A DNA stretch of 64,000 nucleotides, taken from the NCBI GenBank assembly GCA_934476675.1, contig CAKSOE010000009.1, positions 36,252 through 100,251 on the forward strand, read 5' to 3'. The notes under the pieces were generated by a model, which had not been told where the DNA came from, ran no database searches, and saw nothing but the letters and a program-made list of their open reading frames with translations. The position numbers and the translations under genes are program-made. The DNA is from an uncultured Clostridia bacterium (GTDB lineage: Bacteria > Bacillota > Clostridia > UBA1381). Below, in pieces: positions 9,427 through 16,804 of this stretch (positions within the stretch are counted from its first letter, which is position 1; each line of letters opens with the position of its first letter).

Positions 9427-10365
9427 ATGGATTTTTTATCAACTGTTAAAGGAAGTCTTTTAGAGGATTTTTACCCTAAGGGCTGGGATATGAAAAAAAT
9501 AGATGAATGTTGTGAAAAAGGTGTTGAACGCGAAGCTTTCTGGCACAAGGATTTTTCGCCCGTTGAATGTGAAAATATCAATGATTTTGATACATTTATG
9601 GGACATGAGATAGCTATGCAGATAAAGCTTTCGCGCGACGAGGGCAGAAAACTGGCAATAATTCTGCCTGTCGGCCCTATGGGAATGTACAAATGGGCGG
9701 TGTATTTTCTTACGGCATGGAATGTGGATTGCTCTCATGTTTACACGTTTAATATGGACGAGTGGGCAGACGGTGAGGGAAATACGCTTTCATCGGATAA
9801 TCCCGCGTCGTTTGAATACAGCATGAAAGAAGCATTCTTTGATAAACTGGGAGATCTGACCGTACCGCCGGAACAGAGAAATTTTGCCACAAAGACAAAT
9901 CTTCCTACATATCCGGAAAAGATAGCAAAGCTCAAAAAAGACGGTGCAAAGCTTGTATTGGTGTTTGGTATAGGCAGAATGTGCCACATAGCTTTTTGGG
10001 AACCGCATTTTGCGGAGGATTATGCCTCGGAGGCAGAGTGGAAAAAAGCAAACTACCGTCTCGGAGCAAAACTGCATCCGCTTACTATTGAGCAAAACGC
10101 AATAACAAGCTTTAAAAGCCGTACAACACTTGTGCCGTGCAGGGCAAACACCATAGGCCCGGGACTGTTTTTGCAGGCGGATTATATAATAGGCGGAGCG
10201 GACGGAGCGCTCGGACGCGGAATGGGCTGGCAGGGAATGAGTTTTCTGACGACGCTTCATTACGGACCGGATATGAATATCACATCTACATATATGCCTG
10301 TCATGCCCGGTAAATTGTTTTACTTAAAGGAGCTTGCAGGGCCGCTTACTGCCGAATGTAATTAA
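9427..10365 (+). CDS. Diverged glucosamine-6-phosphate deaminase-like (NagB-fold) protein
   Basis: A 312-residue protein with the NagB/RpiA fold. YTFNMDEW matches the NagB segment holding the base Asp72 (here D111). FGIGRMCHIAFWEP aligns with GxGxDGHIAFNEP. The ring-opening His143 and Glu148 are kept (H187, E192), but Asp141 is replaced by Met185 and the following Gly by Cys. It is also longer than classical NagB (~240-266 residues). The change argues against ordinary GlcN6P deaminase activity and for another substrate or an isomerase/binding role. It follows the PIG-L deacetylase by 28 bp with a good AAAGGGAG site. Confidence 0.8.
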   Translation: MDFLSTVKGSLLEDFYPKGWDMKKIDECCEKGVEREAFWHKDFSPVECENINDFDTFMGHEIAMQIKLSRDEGRKLAIILPVGPMGMYKWAVYFLTAWNVDCSHVYTFNMDEWADGEGNTLSSDNPASFEYSMKEAFFDKLGDLTVPPEQRNFATKTNLPTYPEKIAKLKKDGAKLVLVFGIGRMCHIAFWEPHFAEDYASEAEWKKANYRLGAKLHPLTIEQNAITSFKSRTTLVPCRANTIGPGLFLQADYIIGGADGALGRGMGWQGMSFLTTLHYGPDMNITSTYMPVMPGKLFYLKELAGPLTAECN

Positions 10366-10387
10366 AACAGAGTAAGGGAGGATTAAT

Positions 10388-11008
10388 ATGGAAAAAATTT
10401 CATTGCTGGGAAAAATAATATATCCCGAAAAATCACCGCTTTTACTCAAATACAATCCGTCGGATAACTGGCGTGATTATTGGATGCCTATGGGCGGCGA
10501 ATGGGAATTTCGTGACGGATGGCTGATAGGAGCCGAGCGCGGAAACAAGGGCGGAATATTATTCAGCCGCGAAAGTTTTGACGGAAATGTAATGATGAGC
10601 TTTACCGCCGCAACTGTTCTTCCGGCAACGCGCGATGTAAATGCCGTTTACTGTGCGCATTGGGATAAAGAGACAGATTATCTGGGCGAATCCTATGTAT
10701 GCGGACTGAACGGGTGGTATGACGGTAAAAGCGGCATTGAACGCAACAATGCGACGGGGCTTTATGCCACAACCTCGCTTTATCGTTATGAGCCGGGAAG
10801 TGAGGTACGTATAACCTGCGGCGCGGTAGACGGGCAGAATTTTCTCATAGCGGACGGCAAGCTGATATGCGAGCTTATTGACCCGAATCCCATAAAGGGA
10901 GGACACGTCGGATTTTCGCCGTATACGACGAAGCTTAAAATAAAGGATATTGAAGTGCGTGAGATTTATTTTGAAGATATAATTCAGAAATACGATCCGG
11001 AATTTTAA
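10388..11008 (+). CDS. Concanavalin-like beta-sandwich protein (DUF1961-like), cytoplasmic
   Basis: A 206-residue protein without signal peptide or membrane segment. It is rich in aromatic beta-strand patterns (GEWEFRDGWLIGAERGNKGGILFSRESF, shortened here to its first part for reference) and resembles DUF1961 or 3-keto-disaccharide-hydrolase-like jelly rolls, such as the IADGKLICELIDPNPIKGGH and VGFSPYTTKLKIKDIEVREI segments. No catalytic residues can be assigned. It follows the NagB-like gene by 22 bp with GGGAGG before the ATG and is surely cotranscribed. It may bind or hydrolyse the sugar handled by the cluster. Family assignment is from pattern only. Confidence 0.6.
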   Translation: MEKISLLGKIIYPEKSPLLLKYNPSDNWRDYWMPMGGEWEFRDGWLIGAERGNKGGILFSRESFDGNVMMSFTAATVLPATRDVNAVYCAHWDKETDYLGESYVCGLNGWYDGKSGIERNNATGLYATTSLYRYEPGSEVRITCGAVDGQNFLIADGKLICELIDPNPIKGGHVGFSPYTTKLKIKDIEVREIYFEDIIQKYDPEF

Positions 11009-11029
11009 TCTGAAAGGCGGATATGAGTT

Positions 11030-11638
11030 ATGTTATATAATATAAAAAAAGCCGATCATAAAATAACATCGCCGTATGATAAGGCATGGAACAGCGCCGA
11101 AATTGCCAAAATAGACAACGTGAATTGGAAAGATTATCCGTACAAACCGAATACAACCGGACGTGTTTTGTATTCGGATTACGGTATTCATGTTCAGCTG
11201 ATTACGGACGAACAGCCGCTTCTTGCCAGGTATACGGAGCAGAACAGCGATGTGTACCGTGACAGCTGTATGGAGCTTTTTATAAGCCCGAATGAGGGGG
11301 ATAAAAGGTATCTTAATTTTGAGTTTAATCCGTTCGGTACGATGTATCTTGCAGTGAGAACTTCAAGAAACGATTGTGAGCATCCGAAAAAGAATCGCGA
11401 ATATTTTGAGGTTCAGTCGTATGTTGACAGCAAAAAGTGGCTGTTGCAGTTTACAATTCCGTTTGAATTTATCGACGAAATTTTCGGCAAACATACAAAG
11501 ACAATGCGTGCCAATATGTTCAAATGCGGCGAGGACGGACAATATGAGCATTATGTTTCGTTTTGTCCGATAGGCAGTCAGGAGATAGATTTTCATAAAT
11601 CCGAATTTTTCGGCAAATTTGTTTTGTGTGACAATTAA
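11030..11638 (+). CDS. Carbohydrate-binding family 9-like protein, cytoplasmic
   Basis: A 202-residue protein resembling the CBM9-like/DOMON beta-sandwich: WNSAEIAKIDNVNW at the N-terminus, SCMELFISP in the middle, YLNFEFNPFGTMYLAVRT, and a C-terminal MRANMFKCGED. This domain is common next to glycoside catabolic genes. No signal peptide is present, so unlike most CBM9 modules it stays inside the cell. It is the last gene of the operon, 21 bp after the previous stop, followed by the stem-rich element at 11645-11723 that can end transcription. Confidence 0.75.
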   Translation: MLYNIKKADHKITSPYDKAWNSAEIAKIDNVNWKDYPYKPNTTGRVLYSDYGIHVQLITDEQPLLARYTEQNSDVYRDSCMELFISPNEGDKRYLNFEFNPFGTMYLAVRTSRNDCEHPKKNREYFEVQSYVDSKKWLLQFTIPFEFIDEIFGKHTKTMRANMFKCGEDGQYEHYVSFCPIGSQEIDFHKSEFFGKFVLCDN

Positions 11639-11644
11639 AGCAAC

Positions 11645-11723
11645 AGGAGCTGTTAAAATGCGCCCGACGGCGCATGGGCGGACGGCAGGCTTTTGCCTGC
11701 TGCCGCCTTTTTAAACAGCTCCT
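11645..11723. repeat. 79-bp self-complementary element able to fold as a three-way junction
   Basis: Outer arms AGGAGCTGTT (11645-11654) and AACAGCTCCT (11714-11723) enclose two inner hairpins: ATGCGCC/GGCGCAT with a CGAC loop (11658-11675), and a GC-rich stem around GCAGGC TTTT GCCTGC (11685-11700) extended by GGCGG/CCGCC. A T-run at 11708-11712 follows, so it can terminate the CBM9 operon. The closed, branched shape is more than a terminator needs and recalls small palindromic mobile elements. Confidence 0.6.
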
Positions 11724-11895
11724 AAAATGTTTTTCGGTATTGTGCAGGAGTTATACCGGTTGCGCTTTTAAATTGCTTTGTAAAATATGACGCGTCGGAA
11801 AATCCAAGCAGCTGTGCGATTTTGCCGACGGATATATTTTCATATTTCAAATTGTTAAACGATTTGCACTCTGATTTATTCAATTTTACAAGCCT
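11722..11895 (-). pseudogene. Relic of an AraC-family regulator (last HTH only)
   Basis: The minus frame ending at TAG 11722-11724 encodes 57 residues with a clear AraC second helix-turn-helix: ISVGKIAQLLGFSDASYF, TKQF, then TGITPAQYRKTF at the C-terminus. It is bounded upstream by an in-frame TAA at 11896-11898 and has no start codon or N-terminal domain. A full AraC protein needs ~250-300 residues, so this is a 3' remnant. It could once have regulated the neighbouring sugar operon. Confidence 0.8.
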
Positions 11896-11916
11896 TTATA
11901 AATTTTTGACGGCTTA

Positions 11917-12102
11917 TTAAGACGGATTATACTTTTTTCCCAGCCGCTCCATTTCCTTGGCTTTATGCTCCGGCAGGGAGTGAGCATAGATATTCAGCGT
12001 AACTGTCGGGGATGCGTGTCCGAGTATTTCCGAAAGCGTCTTTATAACTGCGGTTGATAAAATGAGCATTGTTGCAAATCTCGCAAATACTGTTCGTTTC
12101 AT
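11917..12102 (-). pseudogene. Relic of a tyrosine recombinase/integrase C-terminus
   Basis: Sixty-one codons ending in a typical integrase tail: FATMLI, then IKTLSEILGHASPTVTLNIY followed by AHSLPEHKAKEM. LGHAS and the catalytic-tyrosine region (IYAH) are intact, but the Arg/His-Arg boxes and the rest of the ~380-residue protein are missing, and the segment before FATMLI no longer matches. With the neighbouring AraC and SLH fragments it marks a decayed mobile element or repeatedly rearranged spot. Confidence 0.8.
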
Positions 12103-12192
12103 TTGAAATTCCTCCGTTTCAATAGTTTATTTTCGGTATCTTTATTTTATCATCATATAAAAAGACCGTCAAAAAATCTTCTGAAACGAAAA

Positions 12193-12212
12193 AGACAACC
12201 CGTAGGTTGCCT
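12193..12212 (-). terminator. Terminator of the grpB-family gene
   Basis: On the minus strand AGGCAACC, a TAC loop and GGGTTGTCT form a stem followed by TTTTTCG, 28 bases after the stop at 12240. Confidence 0.65.
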
Positions 12213-12239
12213 TAAAAATAGTTATATACACCGAAAATT

Positions 12240-12782
12240 TCAGTTCTTCTGCATTGAACGCCATAGTCTTGCTTCGTTGAGTAAATTTTTTATCATTTCT
12301 TGCTTTCCAGCCGTATAACGGCTGCGATCTGACGAAAATTGCCTTGCTAAGTTCTGTTTGCACAAATCGTATGCCATAGCTTTTTCGGGAAAGGCATTAA
12401 GAAAATCACGAAAGTTGATATAATTGTTCCATTCAATCCCATTCCATTTGACTATGTGAATATGATGTGTACGAATGTCTTTTTCAAAATCACCTTTCAC
12501 AAATAAAATTTGTCCGGGTACATCTGCACCTCGGAAAATATATTTGTTGTGACTTAGCTTCTCAATAAACGAAAAAATATCTTCCAAATCACAAACGCCG
12601 ACAACAATGTCAATAATGGGTTTAGCGTGAATAGAGGAAACAGCGGTACTTCCAATATGCTGAATATCAACGGCGCAACCTTCCAAAAGATTCTTTAATT
12701 CTGTAATGGTTTGCTTTGCTTCTTTATACCACTCTTTCTGATGTGCTGTTAATTTCACAGAACCTCGTTTTAATCCAATCAT
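12240..12782 (-). CDS. GrpB family protein (UPF0157, nucleotidyltransferase fold)
   Basis: A 180-residue protein with the GrpB signature: QHIGSTAVSSIHAKPIIDIVV, with Gly-Ser and a downstream Asp as in the nucleotidyltransferase superfamily, then FVKGDFEKDIRTHHIHIV and the C-terminal YTAGKQEMIKNLL. Many members sit on mobile elements or next to acetyltransferases; some are fused to dephospho-CoA kinase. Exact reaction unknown. It is complete and ends with its own terminator, yet lies among gene relics and uses more AT-rich codons than the housekeeping genes, consistent with transfer. Confidence 0.88.
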   Translation of the reverse strand: MIGLKRGSVKLTAHQKEWYKEAKQTITELKNLLEGCAVDIQHIGSTAVSSIHAKPIIDIVVGVCDLEDIFSFIEKLSHNKYIFRGADVPGQILFVKGDFEKDIRTHHIHIVKWNGIEWNNYINFRDFLNAFPEKAMAYDLCKQNLARQFSSDRSRYTAGKQEMIKNLLNEARLWRSMQKN

Positions 12783-12844
12783 ACAGCATCTGTTCCCTCC
12801 GTAAAATTCATTTTATTTTATAGATATTTTATCACAAAAGTGGT

Positions 12845-12874
12845 GAGAAAGCAATCGTTTCTGACTGCTTTCTC
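12845..12874 (-). terminator. Terminator-like hairpin after the SLH relic
   Basis: GAGAAAGCA (12845-12853) and TGCTTTCTC (12866-12874) form a 9-bp stem with a 12-base loop, just downstream (minus direction) of the SLH fragment. Confidence 0.55.
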
Positions 12875-12890
12875 CCATTTGCACAAAGGT

Positions 12891-13352
12891 TTATTTCAAC
12901 CAAGTTTCATTGTCCGTGCCTGTAACGCCGATATGCGTATTCGCCGATTCAGCGATTGCATAAAACGCCCAATGCGAATTGTTTTTAAGGTCGGTAAACT
13001 TATTCAGCGACGAAAGATTTTTATTGATATACCCCTCATCAGCTTTTCTGCCTGTTGCTCTGTTGACAACCGTTACTACCTCCGCACGGGTGATAGCGTT
13101 ATCGCCTTTGAATGTTCCGTCAGCGTATCCGTTCAGCCAACCTGCGTGTTTTGCGTAGGCAACATCGGAATATGCCCAATAGTTGCTTGCAACATCGGTG
13201 TATTTTACGGTGTAGCCGTCTTTTTTTACTTCGTTAAATAAAGCATTAAAGCGTACCGTCATAGCCACAAATTCAGCACGGGTAACATTGTCATTTGGTC
13301 TGAATGTGTTATCTGCGTAACCTTTAATAATACCGTACTTTGAAAGATAGAT
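12891..13352 (-). pseudogene. 5'-truncated S-layer homology (SLH) domain protein
   Basis: The minus frame is open from a TAA at 13353-13355 to the stop at 12891 and encodes only SLH repeats: YGIIKGYADNTFRPNDNVTR then AEFVAMTVRF, a full repeat with WAYSDVAYAKHAGWLNGYAD and AITRAEVVTVVNRATG, and the beginning of a third (FTDLKNNSHWAFYAI). An internal GTG at 13268 could start translation, but no signal peptide or enzymatic region remains. SLH repeats anchor exported proteins to secondary wall polymers; without export signal this copy is dead. The break coincides with the orphan frame at 13355. Confidence 0.8.
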
Positions 13353-13354
13353 TT

Positions 13355-13504
13355 ATGTATGCAGTAGAATATTGCTTTGAAAAAAACAAAATTGATATTC
13401 AAGAAATAATTGGAAAGTTGTCTATACTAAAAGAAATAAAAGTTGATAAGAAAAACAACAGTGTTGAACCAGAGGTCAAAAAGTTTATAAACAGTAATAT
13501 TTAG
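13355..13504 (+). other. Orphan 49-codon frame at the SLH break (possible gene fragment)
   Basis: ATG 13355 to TAG 13502 encodes MYAVEYCFEKNKIDIQEIIG and a lysine-rich, mostly helical tail ending VKKFINSNI. The frame is also open for several codons upstream (LKDRF), across the SLH junction, so it looks like the 3' end of an unrelated gene cut at the same breakpoint. No ribosome site and no family recognised. Confidence 0.35.
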
Positions 13505-13578
13505 GGTGGGCAAATGGCATTTTTTAAGGTGGGCAAAGCATTTTTTGAGAGGGGTTTGCCCACCAAATGCCCATTTTT
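13505..13578. repeat. Short repeat cluster GGTGGGCAAA (two direct, one inverted)
   Basis: GGTGGGCAAA occurs at 13505-13514 and 13528-13537, and inverted (TTTGCCCACC) at 13555-13564; each is followed or preceded by a GCATTTTTT or GCCCATTTTTT run. Copies two and three can form a 10-bp stem. Together with the neighbouring 100 bp the stretch 13505-13677 holds no gene that I can see. Confidence 0.6.
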
Positions 13579-13677
13579 TCTGAAAAAACACCAAAAAACA
13601 CATAGAAATTTTAGAATATAATCAAAAATTCCGGTTTCGTGAACCAATCAGATAAAATCAAAGAAAATGGCATAACA

Positions 13678-13705
13678 AAAGGGTTTGGATCATTCCAAAC
13701 CCTTT
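13678..13705 (-). terminator. Terminator of the perR-rubrerythrin operon
   Basis: AAAGGGTTTGGA (13678-13689) pairs with TCCAAACCCTTT (13694-13705) over a 4-base loop; on the minus strand it is followed by TTTTG. It lies 20 bases after the rubrerythrin stop. Confidence 0.8.
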
Positions 13706-13724
13706 ATTTTGCTTGATTAAAATA

Positions 13725-14273
13725 TTAGAAATATCTCTTTAAAAGTCCCTCAAAGCCTTTTCCGTGTCTTGCCTCGTCCTTTGCCATTTCGTGTACAGTA
13801 TCGTGAATAGCGTCGTAGCCTAATTCCTTAGCCTTCTTTGCTAAATCAAGTTTTCCGGCGGTTGCACCGCATTCTGCCTCGGCTCTCAATTCAAGATTTT
13901 TCTTTGTGCTGGGTGTAACGACTTCACCGAGCAGTTCTGCAAACTTAGCTGCGTGTTCTGCTTCTTCAAGCGCTGCTCTCATATAAAATTCGCCGATTTC
14001 GGGATAACCCTCTCTGATTGCCTGACGGCTCATTGCAATATACATTCCCACTTCTGTACATTCACCCTCAAAATTTGCCTTTAAGCCTTCGTAAACTTCA
14101 GCCTCAACCTTATCCTTTGCGCCTACGCCGATTACGTGCTCACATACAAAATTGAGCGCGCCTTCCTCCATAACAGTGAACTTTGAACCGGGAACTCCGC
14201 ACTGAGGACATTTCTCCGGTGCACTGTCTCCTTCATAAACATATCCGCATACGGGACATACATACTTTGCCAT
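13725..14273 (-). CDS. Reverse rubrerythrin (N-terminal rubredoxin plus diiron four-helix bundle)
   Basis: A 182-residue protein. The rubredoxin-type Fe(Cys)4 site is N-terminal (CPVCGY at 5-10, CPQCG near 22). The ferritin-like diiron domain has the Glu/His ligands in FEGECTEVGMY, ALEEAEHAAKF and MAKDEARHGKGF. This is the reverse order of classical rubrerythrin, as in the clostridial revRbr proteins that reduce hydrogen peroxide and oxygen with NADH-derived electrons. It lies 58 bp after perR on the same strand, has its own strong AGGAGG, and is expected to be derepressed by peroxide through the PerR box at 14725-14750. Confidence 0.93.
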   Translation of the reverse strand: MAKYVCPVCGYVYEGDSAPEKCPQCGVPGSKFTVMEEGALNFVCEHVIGVGAKDKVEAEVYEGLKANFEGECTEVGMYIAMSRQAIREGYPEIGEFYMRAALEEAEHAAKFAELLGEVVTPSTKKNLELRAEAECGATAGKLDLAKKAKELGYDAIHDTVHEMAKDEARHGKGFEGLLKRYF

Positions 14274-14331
14274 AATAATTTCCTCCTAAAATACTGTTTT
14301 TTTTATAATTAAACCAAAAGGCTTAATATCA

Positions 14332-14703
14332 TTATTTACATCGCGAACACAGACCGTAAAATACAACATTCTGCCGTTCGACTTTCGCTCCCGTAAGTTG
14401 TTCGACTTCATCAAAGCGATTTTCCGCATCGGGCAGACGCACATCTATTACGGCGCCGCATTTGTCGCATACAAGGTGGTAATGATCGTCGGTAAATCCG
14501 TCAAAATATTCTCTTTCGGGCGTAATATGCAAAGCCAGAATTTCACCGCTGTCTGACAGAACCCCAAGATTACGGTAAACGGTTCCGAGACTTATATTCG
14601 GATATTCTTCTTTAAGCCGCTGATACAGCCAGTCTGCCGTAGGGTGGGAATCGGTGCTTCTTAAAAGCTTTAAAAGCGCCTCCCTTTGTCTTGAATATTT
14701 CAA
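14332..14703 (-). CDS. perR: Fur-family peroxide regulator, PerR type
   Basis: A 123-residue Fur-family repressor. The winged helix lies in residues 1-80 (TADWLYQRLKEEYPNISLGTVYRNLGVL without its first part: SLGTVYRNL is the recognition helix), the regulatory metal site is HYHLVCDKCG, and a second CXXC (CSRCK) sits at the C-terminus, forming the structural zinc site. The start is TTG at 14703 with GAGGAGG 8 bases upstream; the ATG at 14710-14708 is out of frame and too close to that site. Operon with rubrerythrin supports a peroxide rather than iron or zinc role. The promoter carries a Fur-type box, so it is probably autoregulated. Confidence 0.88.
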   Translation of the reverse strand: MKYSRQREALLKLLRSTDSHPTADWLYQRLKEEYPNISLGTVYRNLGVLSDSGEILALHITPEREYFDGFTDDHYHLVCDKCGAVIDVRLPDAENRFDEVEQLTGAKVERQNVVFYGLCSRCK

Positions 14704-14724
14704 TATTCATACCTCCTCAAAAAA

Positions 14725-14775
14725 CGATAATAATAATCGTTATCATTATTATATCATGTTTTTTGATTTTGTCAA
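14725..14775 (-). promoter_or_regulatory. perR promoter with Fur/PerR-type operator
   Basis: Minus strand: TTGACA (14775-14770), 16-bp spacer, TATAAT (14753-14748). It is followed directly by AATAATGATAACGATTATTA (on the minus strand within 14725-14750), an imperfect palindrome close to the Fur-family 7-1-7 consensus. Bound repressor would cover the start of transcription. Confidence 0.8.
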
Positions 14776-14812
14776 GGGTTTTTTCAAAAAAATTTGAAAA
14801 ATAAAAAAAACA

Positions 14813-14841
14813 TTGAAATTTTATCGGATATAGTATATAAT
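14813..14841 (+). promoter_or_regulatory. Sigma-A promoter of glmS
   Basis: TTGAAA (14813-14818), 17-bp spacer, TATAAT (14836-14841). The start of transcription would be near 14848, leaving a leader of only ~27 bases, too short for the glmS ribozyme. Confidence 0.8.
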
Positions 14842-14874
14842 AGTAGTATTAAGATTTATGGAGGTAAATACAAT

Positions 14875-16704
14875 ATGTGCGGTATAGTTGGATATATAGG
14901 AAAGCAGCAGGCAGCTCCGGTACTATTGGACGGACTGGCAAAGCTGGAATACCGTGGCTATGACAGCGCAGGTATTGCGGTTATAGAGGACGGAAAAATA
15001 GATGTACAGAAAGCAAAGGGCAGACTTGCCGTTTTGGCTGAAAAAATAAACGACGGAAAAGCAATGCCTGGAACAATCGGCATAGGTCATACAAGATGGG
15101 CAACTCACGGTGAGCCGTCAGATGTAAATGCACATCCGCATCTTTCGATGTCGGGACGATTTGCGGTCGTTCATAACGGAATTATCGAAAATTTTCTTGC
15201 TTTGAAGAAAAAGCTTGTAAGCAAGGGCTTTGAATTTGTATCGGAAACTGACACAGAGGTTATCGCACACCTGTTTGAATATTATTACAAGGGTGATATT
15301 CTCGATACTATGATTAAGGTTATAGAAAAGCTTGAGGGTTCGTATGCGCTCGGCGTGCTTTGCTCGGACTATCCAGATCAGTTTATTGCCGTAAGAAGAT
15401 CAAGCCCGATGATTGTGGGTCTTGGTAAGGATGAGCATTTTATTGCTTCGGACGTAACGGCGATATTAAGTCATACACGTGACATATATTATCTTGAGGA
15501 CGATGAGGTGGTTGTTCTTACACGTGATGATGTAAAGGTTTACAATACCGATAAGGAGGAGGTACCCAAGGAGGTATTCACCGTAAACTGGGATATAAGC
15601 GCAGCGGAAAAAGGCGGTTATGAGCATTTCATGATGAAAGAAATGGAGGAACAGCCAAAGGCTCTGCGTGAAACCATAAGTCCGAGAATTAAGGACGGAA
15701 AGGTTGTTCTTGACGATATTTCCCTGACAGCAGACGATATTAAGCATATAAACAAGATATTTATCGTTGCCTGCGGAAGTGCATATCATGTAGGCGTGGT
15801 AGGGAAGTACGTTATCGAGCAGATGTGCCGTATTCCGGTTGAGGTTCAGGTGGCGTCGGAATTTCGTTACTGCAACCCGATTGTAGGCAAGAACGATTTG
15901 GTTATCGTTATAAGCCAGTCGGGAGAAACTGCCGATACGCTTGCGGGACTTAAAGAAGCCAAAAACCGCGGTGCAAGAATCTTGTCGATAGTAAACGTTG
16001 TGGGCAGCGCCATTGCAAATGCGTCCGATGATGTTATATATACATGGGCAGGCCCGGAAATTGCGGTTGCGACAACAAAAGCATACAGCACACAGCTGGT
16101 GGTTATGTATCTTATTTCGCTCTACATGGCGGATAAGCTGGGTATGGTAACGTCGGGTGAGTATGCAAAGTATGTTAAGGAGATAGAAGATTTACCCGAT
16201 AAGGTGGCAAATATTTTATCGGAAAAGGAAAATATTCAGTATCTTGCCTCACTGTTCTATAACTCACATTCAATATTCTTTATAGGAAGAAATCTTGACT
16301 ATGCCGTTTCGCTTGAAGGCTCGTTGAAGCTTAAAGAAATATCATATATACATTCCGAGGCATATGCGGCAGGCGAACTGAAGCACGGAACAATATCGCT
16401 TATTGAAGAAGGAACGCTTGTTGTGGCTCTTGCAACGGGAAATGCGCTGTTTGATAAGACCATATCGAACGTCAAAGAGGTAAAAGCGCGCGGAGCGGTT
16501 GTAATGGGCGTTACTACAAAGGAACACTACGACGATATGGCGGGCGTGTGCGATCATGTGGTTATCGTTCCCGATGCGGAGGAATTTGCACTTCCGTCAC
16601 TGGCGGTTGTGCCGCTGCAGCTGTTTGGCTATTATGTGGCATCGCTTAAAGGCTGTGACATAGATAAGCCGAGAAACCTGGCAAAATCGGTAACAGTGGA
16701 ATAA
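14875..16704 (+). CDS. glmS: Glutamine--fructose-6-phosphate aminotransferase (isomerizing)
   Basis: A 609-residue enzyme making glucosamine-6-phosphate from fructose-6-phosphate and glutamine, the first step to UDP-GlcNAc. The start is ATG 14875 (GGAGG 9-10 bases upstream), so Cys2 is the N-terminal nucleophile (MCGIVGYIG). The glutaminase domain covers ~1-240 (GHTRWATHG, HNGIIEN), and two SIS domains cover ~285-600 (ACGSAYHVG, SQSGETADT, then SEAYAAGELKHG). The C-terminus DKPRNLAKSVTVE is typical. It is monocistronic with its own promoter and terminator. GlmR, encoded at 35034-35984, is a known activator of GlmS in Bacillus. No ribozyme is present upstream. Confidence 0.97.
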   Translation: MCGIVGYIGKQQAAPVLLDGLAKLEYRGYDSAGIAVIEDGKIDVQKAKGRLAVLAEKINDGKAMPGTIGIGHTRWATHGEPSDVNAHPHLSMSGRFAVVHNGIIENFLALKKKLVSKGFEFVSETDTEVIAHLFEYYYKGDILDTMIKVIEKLEGSYALGVLCSDYPDQFIAVRRSSPMIVGLGKDEHFIASDVTAILSHTRDIYYLEDDEVVVLTRDDVKVYNTDKEEVPKEVFTVNWDISAAEKGGYEHFMMKEMEEQPKALRETISPRIKDGKVVLDDISLTADDIKHINKIFIVACGSAYHVGVVGKYVIEQMCRIPVEVQVASEFRYCNPIVGKNDLVIVISQSGETADTLAGLKEAKNRGARILSIVNVVGSAIANASDDVIYTWAGPEIAVATTKAYSTQLVVMYLISLYMADKLGMVTSGEYAKYVKEIEDLPDKVANILSEKENIQYLASLFYNSHSIFFIGRNLDYAVSLEGSLKLKEISYIHSEAYAAGELKHGTISLIEEGTLVVALATGNALFDKTISNVKEVKARGAVVMGVTTKEHYDDMAGVCDHVVIVPDAEEFALPSLAVVPLQLFGYYVASLKGCDIDKPRNLAKSVTVE

Positions 16705-16713
16705 AATTTTTAT

Positions 16714-16755
16714 AAAAGCGGGTGTGAAAAGGCTGTTTTTGCATCCGCTTTTTCT
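16714..16755 (+). terminator. Terminator of glmS
   Basis: AAAGCGGGTG (16715-16724) pairs with CATCCGCTTT (16742-16751), with one G-T pair, followed by TTTTT. Confidence 0.75.
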
Positions 16756-16804
16756 GACATGGCGTCCGGGCGTGATGCAGGAAAGAAAGGATAAAGAATA
16801 CTAA

